Assembly (NCBI GenBank): GCA_049651845.1
Contig: JBASCW010000089.1
Coordinates: forward strand, 1 to 23,257
Length of the DNA stretch: 23,257 nt
Direction of reading: 5' to 3'
DNA from: RBG-16-66-20 sp049651845
GTDB taxonomy: Bacteria > Pseudomonadota > Gammaproteobacteria > Burkholderiales > SG8-39
The position numbers and the translations under genes were made by a program. Shown in pieces: positions 22,748-23,257 of this stretch. Position 1 is the first letter of the stretch. Each line of letters opens with the position of its first letter. A model generated the notes under the pieces. The model searched no databases. It was given only the letters and a program-made list of their open reading frames with translations, and had not been told where the DNA came from.

Positions 22748-23257
22748 AGCGGTTCATCTATCGCTCGCTGCGCCTCGCCAGCTCGGTGGACCACTGGCTG
22801 CGCGAGCGGCTGACCGCCGCCGGCTGGCTCGCGCTCGGCATGGCGGGCGCGGCAGCCGCGGCGGGCCTCGACACCAACCAGACCGTCACCTACCGCGCGT
22901 TCACGTTCCTGGTTCCGCTGCTCGCGCTCGCCTGGCTCGCGAGCCTGCTGCTGCCAAGGCTGTTCGCCCCGCGGCTGGAGGCGAGCCGCGAGATGCCGCG
23001 CTACGCGACTGCGGGCGAGCGCTGCGATTACCGCGTGGTACTCGTCAACCGCGGCGCGCACGCGCTCTCGGGCGCAATCGTGCAGGAGCGCTTCCGCGAC
23101 CCGCGCCCTGGCTTCGAGGAGTGGCGGCGTGCGCGCGAGCCGGGCGAGGAGCGGCGCAACTGGTGGGACCGCACGGTCGGCTATTTCCGCTGGCGCTGGC
23201 TGATCGAGCGGCGGCTGCCGCGCGACGCGGCGCCGGGCGCGCTGCAGACGCTTGCGC
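22744..23257 (+). CDS. DUF58 domain protein, N-terminal part (cut by right edge)
   Basis: 171 residues visible from ATG 22744; the rest lies outside the window. Two membrane helices (about residues 25-42, GWLALGMAGAAAAAGL, and 52-70, FTFLVPLLALAWLASLLLP) anchor an extracytoplasmic domain beginning PRLEASREMPRYATAGERCDYRVVL. This arrangement and the position directly after moxR are typical of DUF58 proteins, partners of MoxR ATPases in cell-envelope or metalloenzyme maturation. The DUF58 core itself is not yet reached, so the name rests on N-terminal pattern and context. Confidence 0.75.
   Translation, partial: MKRFIYRSLRLASSVDHWLRERLTAAGWLALGMAGAAAAAGLDTNQTVTYRAFTFLVPLLALAWLASLLLPRLFAPRLEASREMPRYATAGERCDYRVVLVNRGAHALSGAIVQERFRDPRPGFEEWRRAREPGEERRNWWDRTVGYFRWRWLIERRLPRDAAPGALQTLA

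Overview
The window reads as a chromosomal segment of a high-GC Gram-negative bacterium, most likely a betaproteobacterium (Burkholderiales/Rhodocyclales-like). This rests on the phenylacetate (paa) genes, a GT9 heptosyltransferase-type enzyme, a pilin-like domain, GTG starts with four-base gene overlaps, and strong GC bias in third codon positions. No rRNA, tRNA, CRISPR array, transposase or integron integrase gene was seen.

Layout. 1-2449 (-): 5' part of a large secreted SpvB/Rhs-type protein with seven near-identical FG-GAP repeats, running off the left edge. 2559-5151 (-): MFS transporter, paaF-like enoyl-CoA hydratase and paaY, tightly overlapped. 5179-9254 (+): paaG, paaK, a secreted alpha/beta hydrolase and a PLP-dependent threonine/serine dehydratase-like gene, the last three starts chained by overlaps or a 1-base gap. 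The two units diverge from a 27-bp gap and together form a partial phenylacetate catabolic cluster; paaABCDE, paaZ, paaH and paaJ are not here. 9255-10925: lower-GC stretch with a putative lipoprotein.

10926-14036 is the most interesting part. Four sites with the architecture of integron attC sites delimit three tandem gene cassettes, all on +. A codes for a small four-helix membrane protein whose stop codon lies in its attC R'' box. B codes for a 601-residue galactose-oxidase/glyoxal-oxidase-like copper radical oxidase with all metal ligands visible but no signal peptide. C codes for a HicB antitoxin and a HicA toxin disrupted by a one-base frameshift. With no integrase in the window this is a CALIN-type cluster (attC sites lacking an integrase), or the distal end of an integron whose integrase lies elsewhere.

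14031-16922: alkylation-repair genes on - (ogt, and an Ada-N/AraC/AlkA fusion) diverging from an EamA-type exporter; between them lies a strong 18-bp-arm inverted repeat. 16935-19996 (+): FadH-type 2,4-dienoyl-CoA reductase overlapped with a GT9 glycosyltransferase. 19993-20742 (-): a DUF2628-like membrane protein fused to a type IV pilin-like domain. 20777-23257 (+): a CofD-like gene (coenzyme F420 biosynthesis, uncommon in this phylum), a MoxR AAA ATPase and the start of a DUF58 protein, cut by the right edge.
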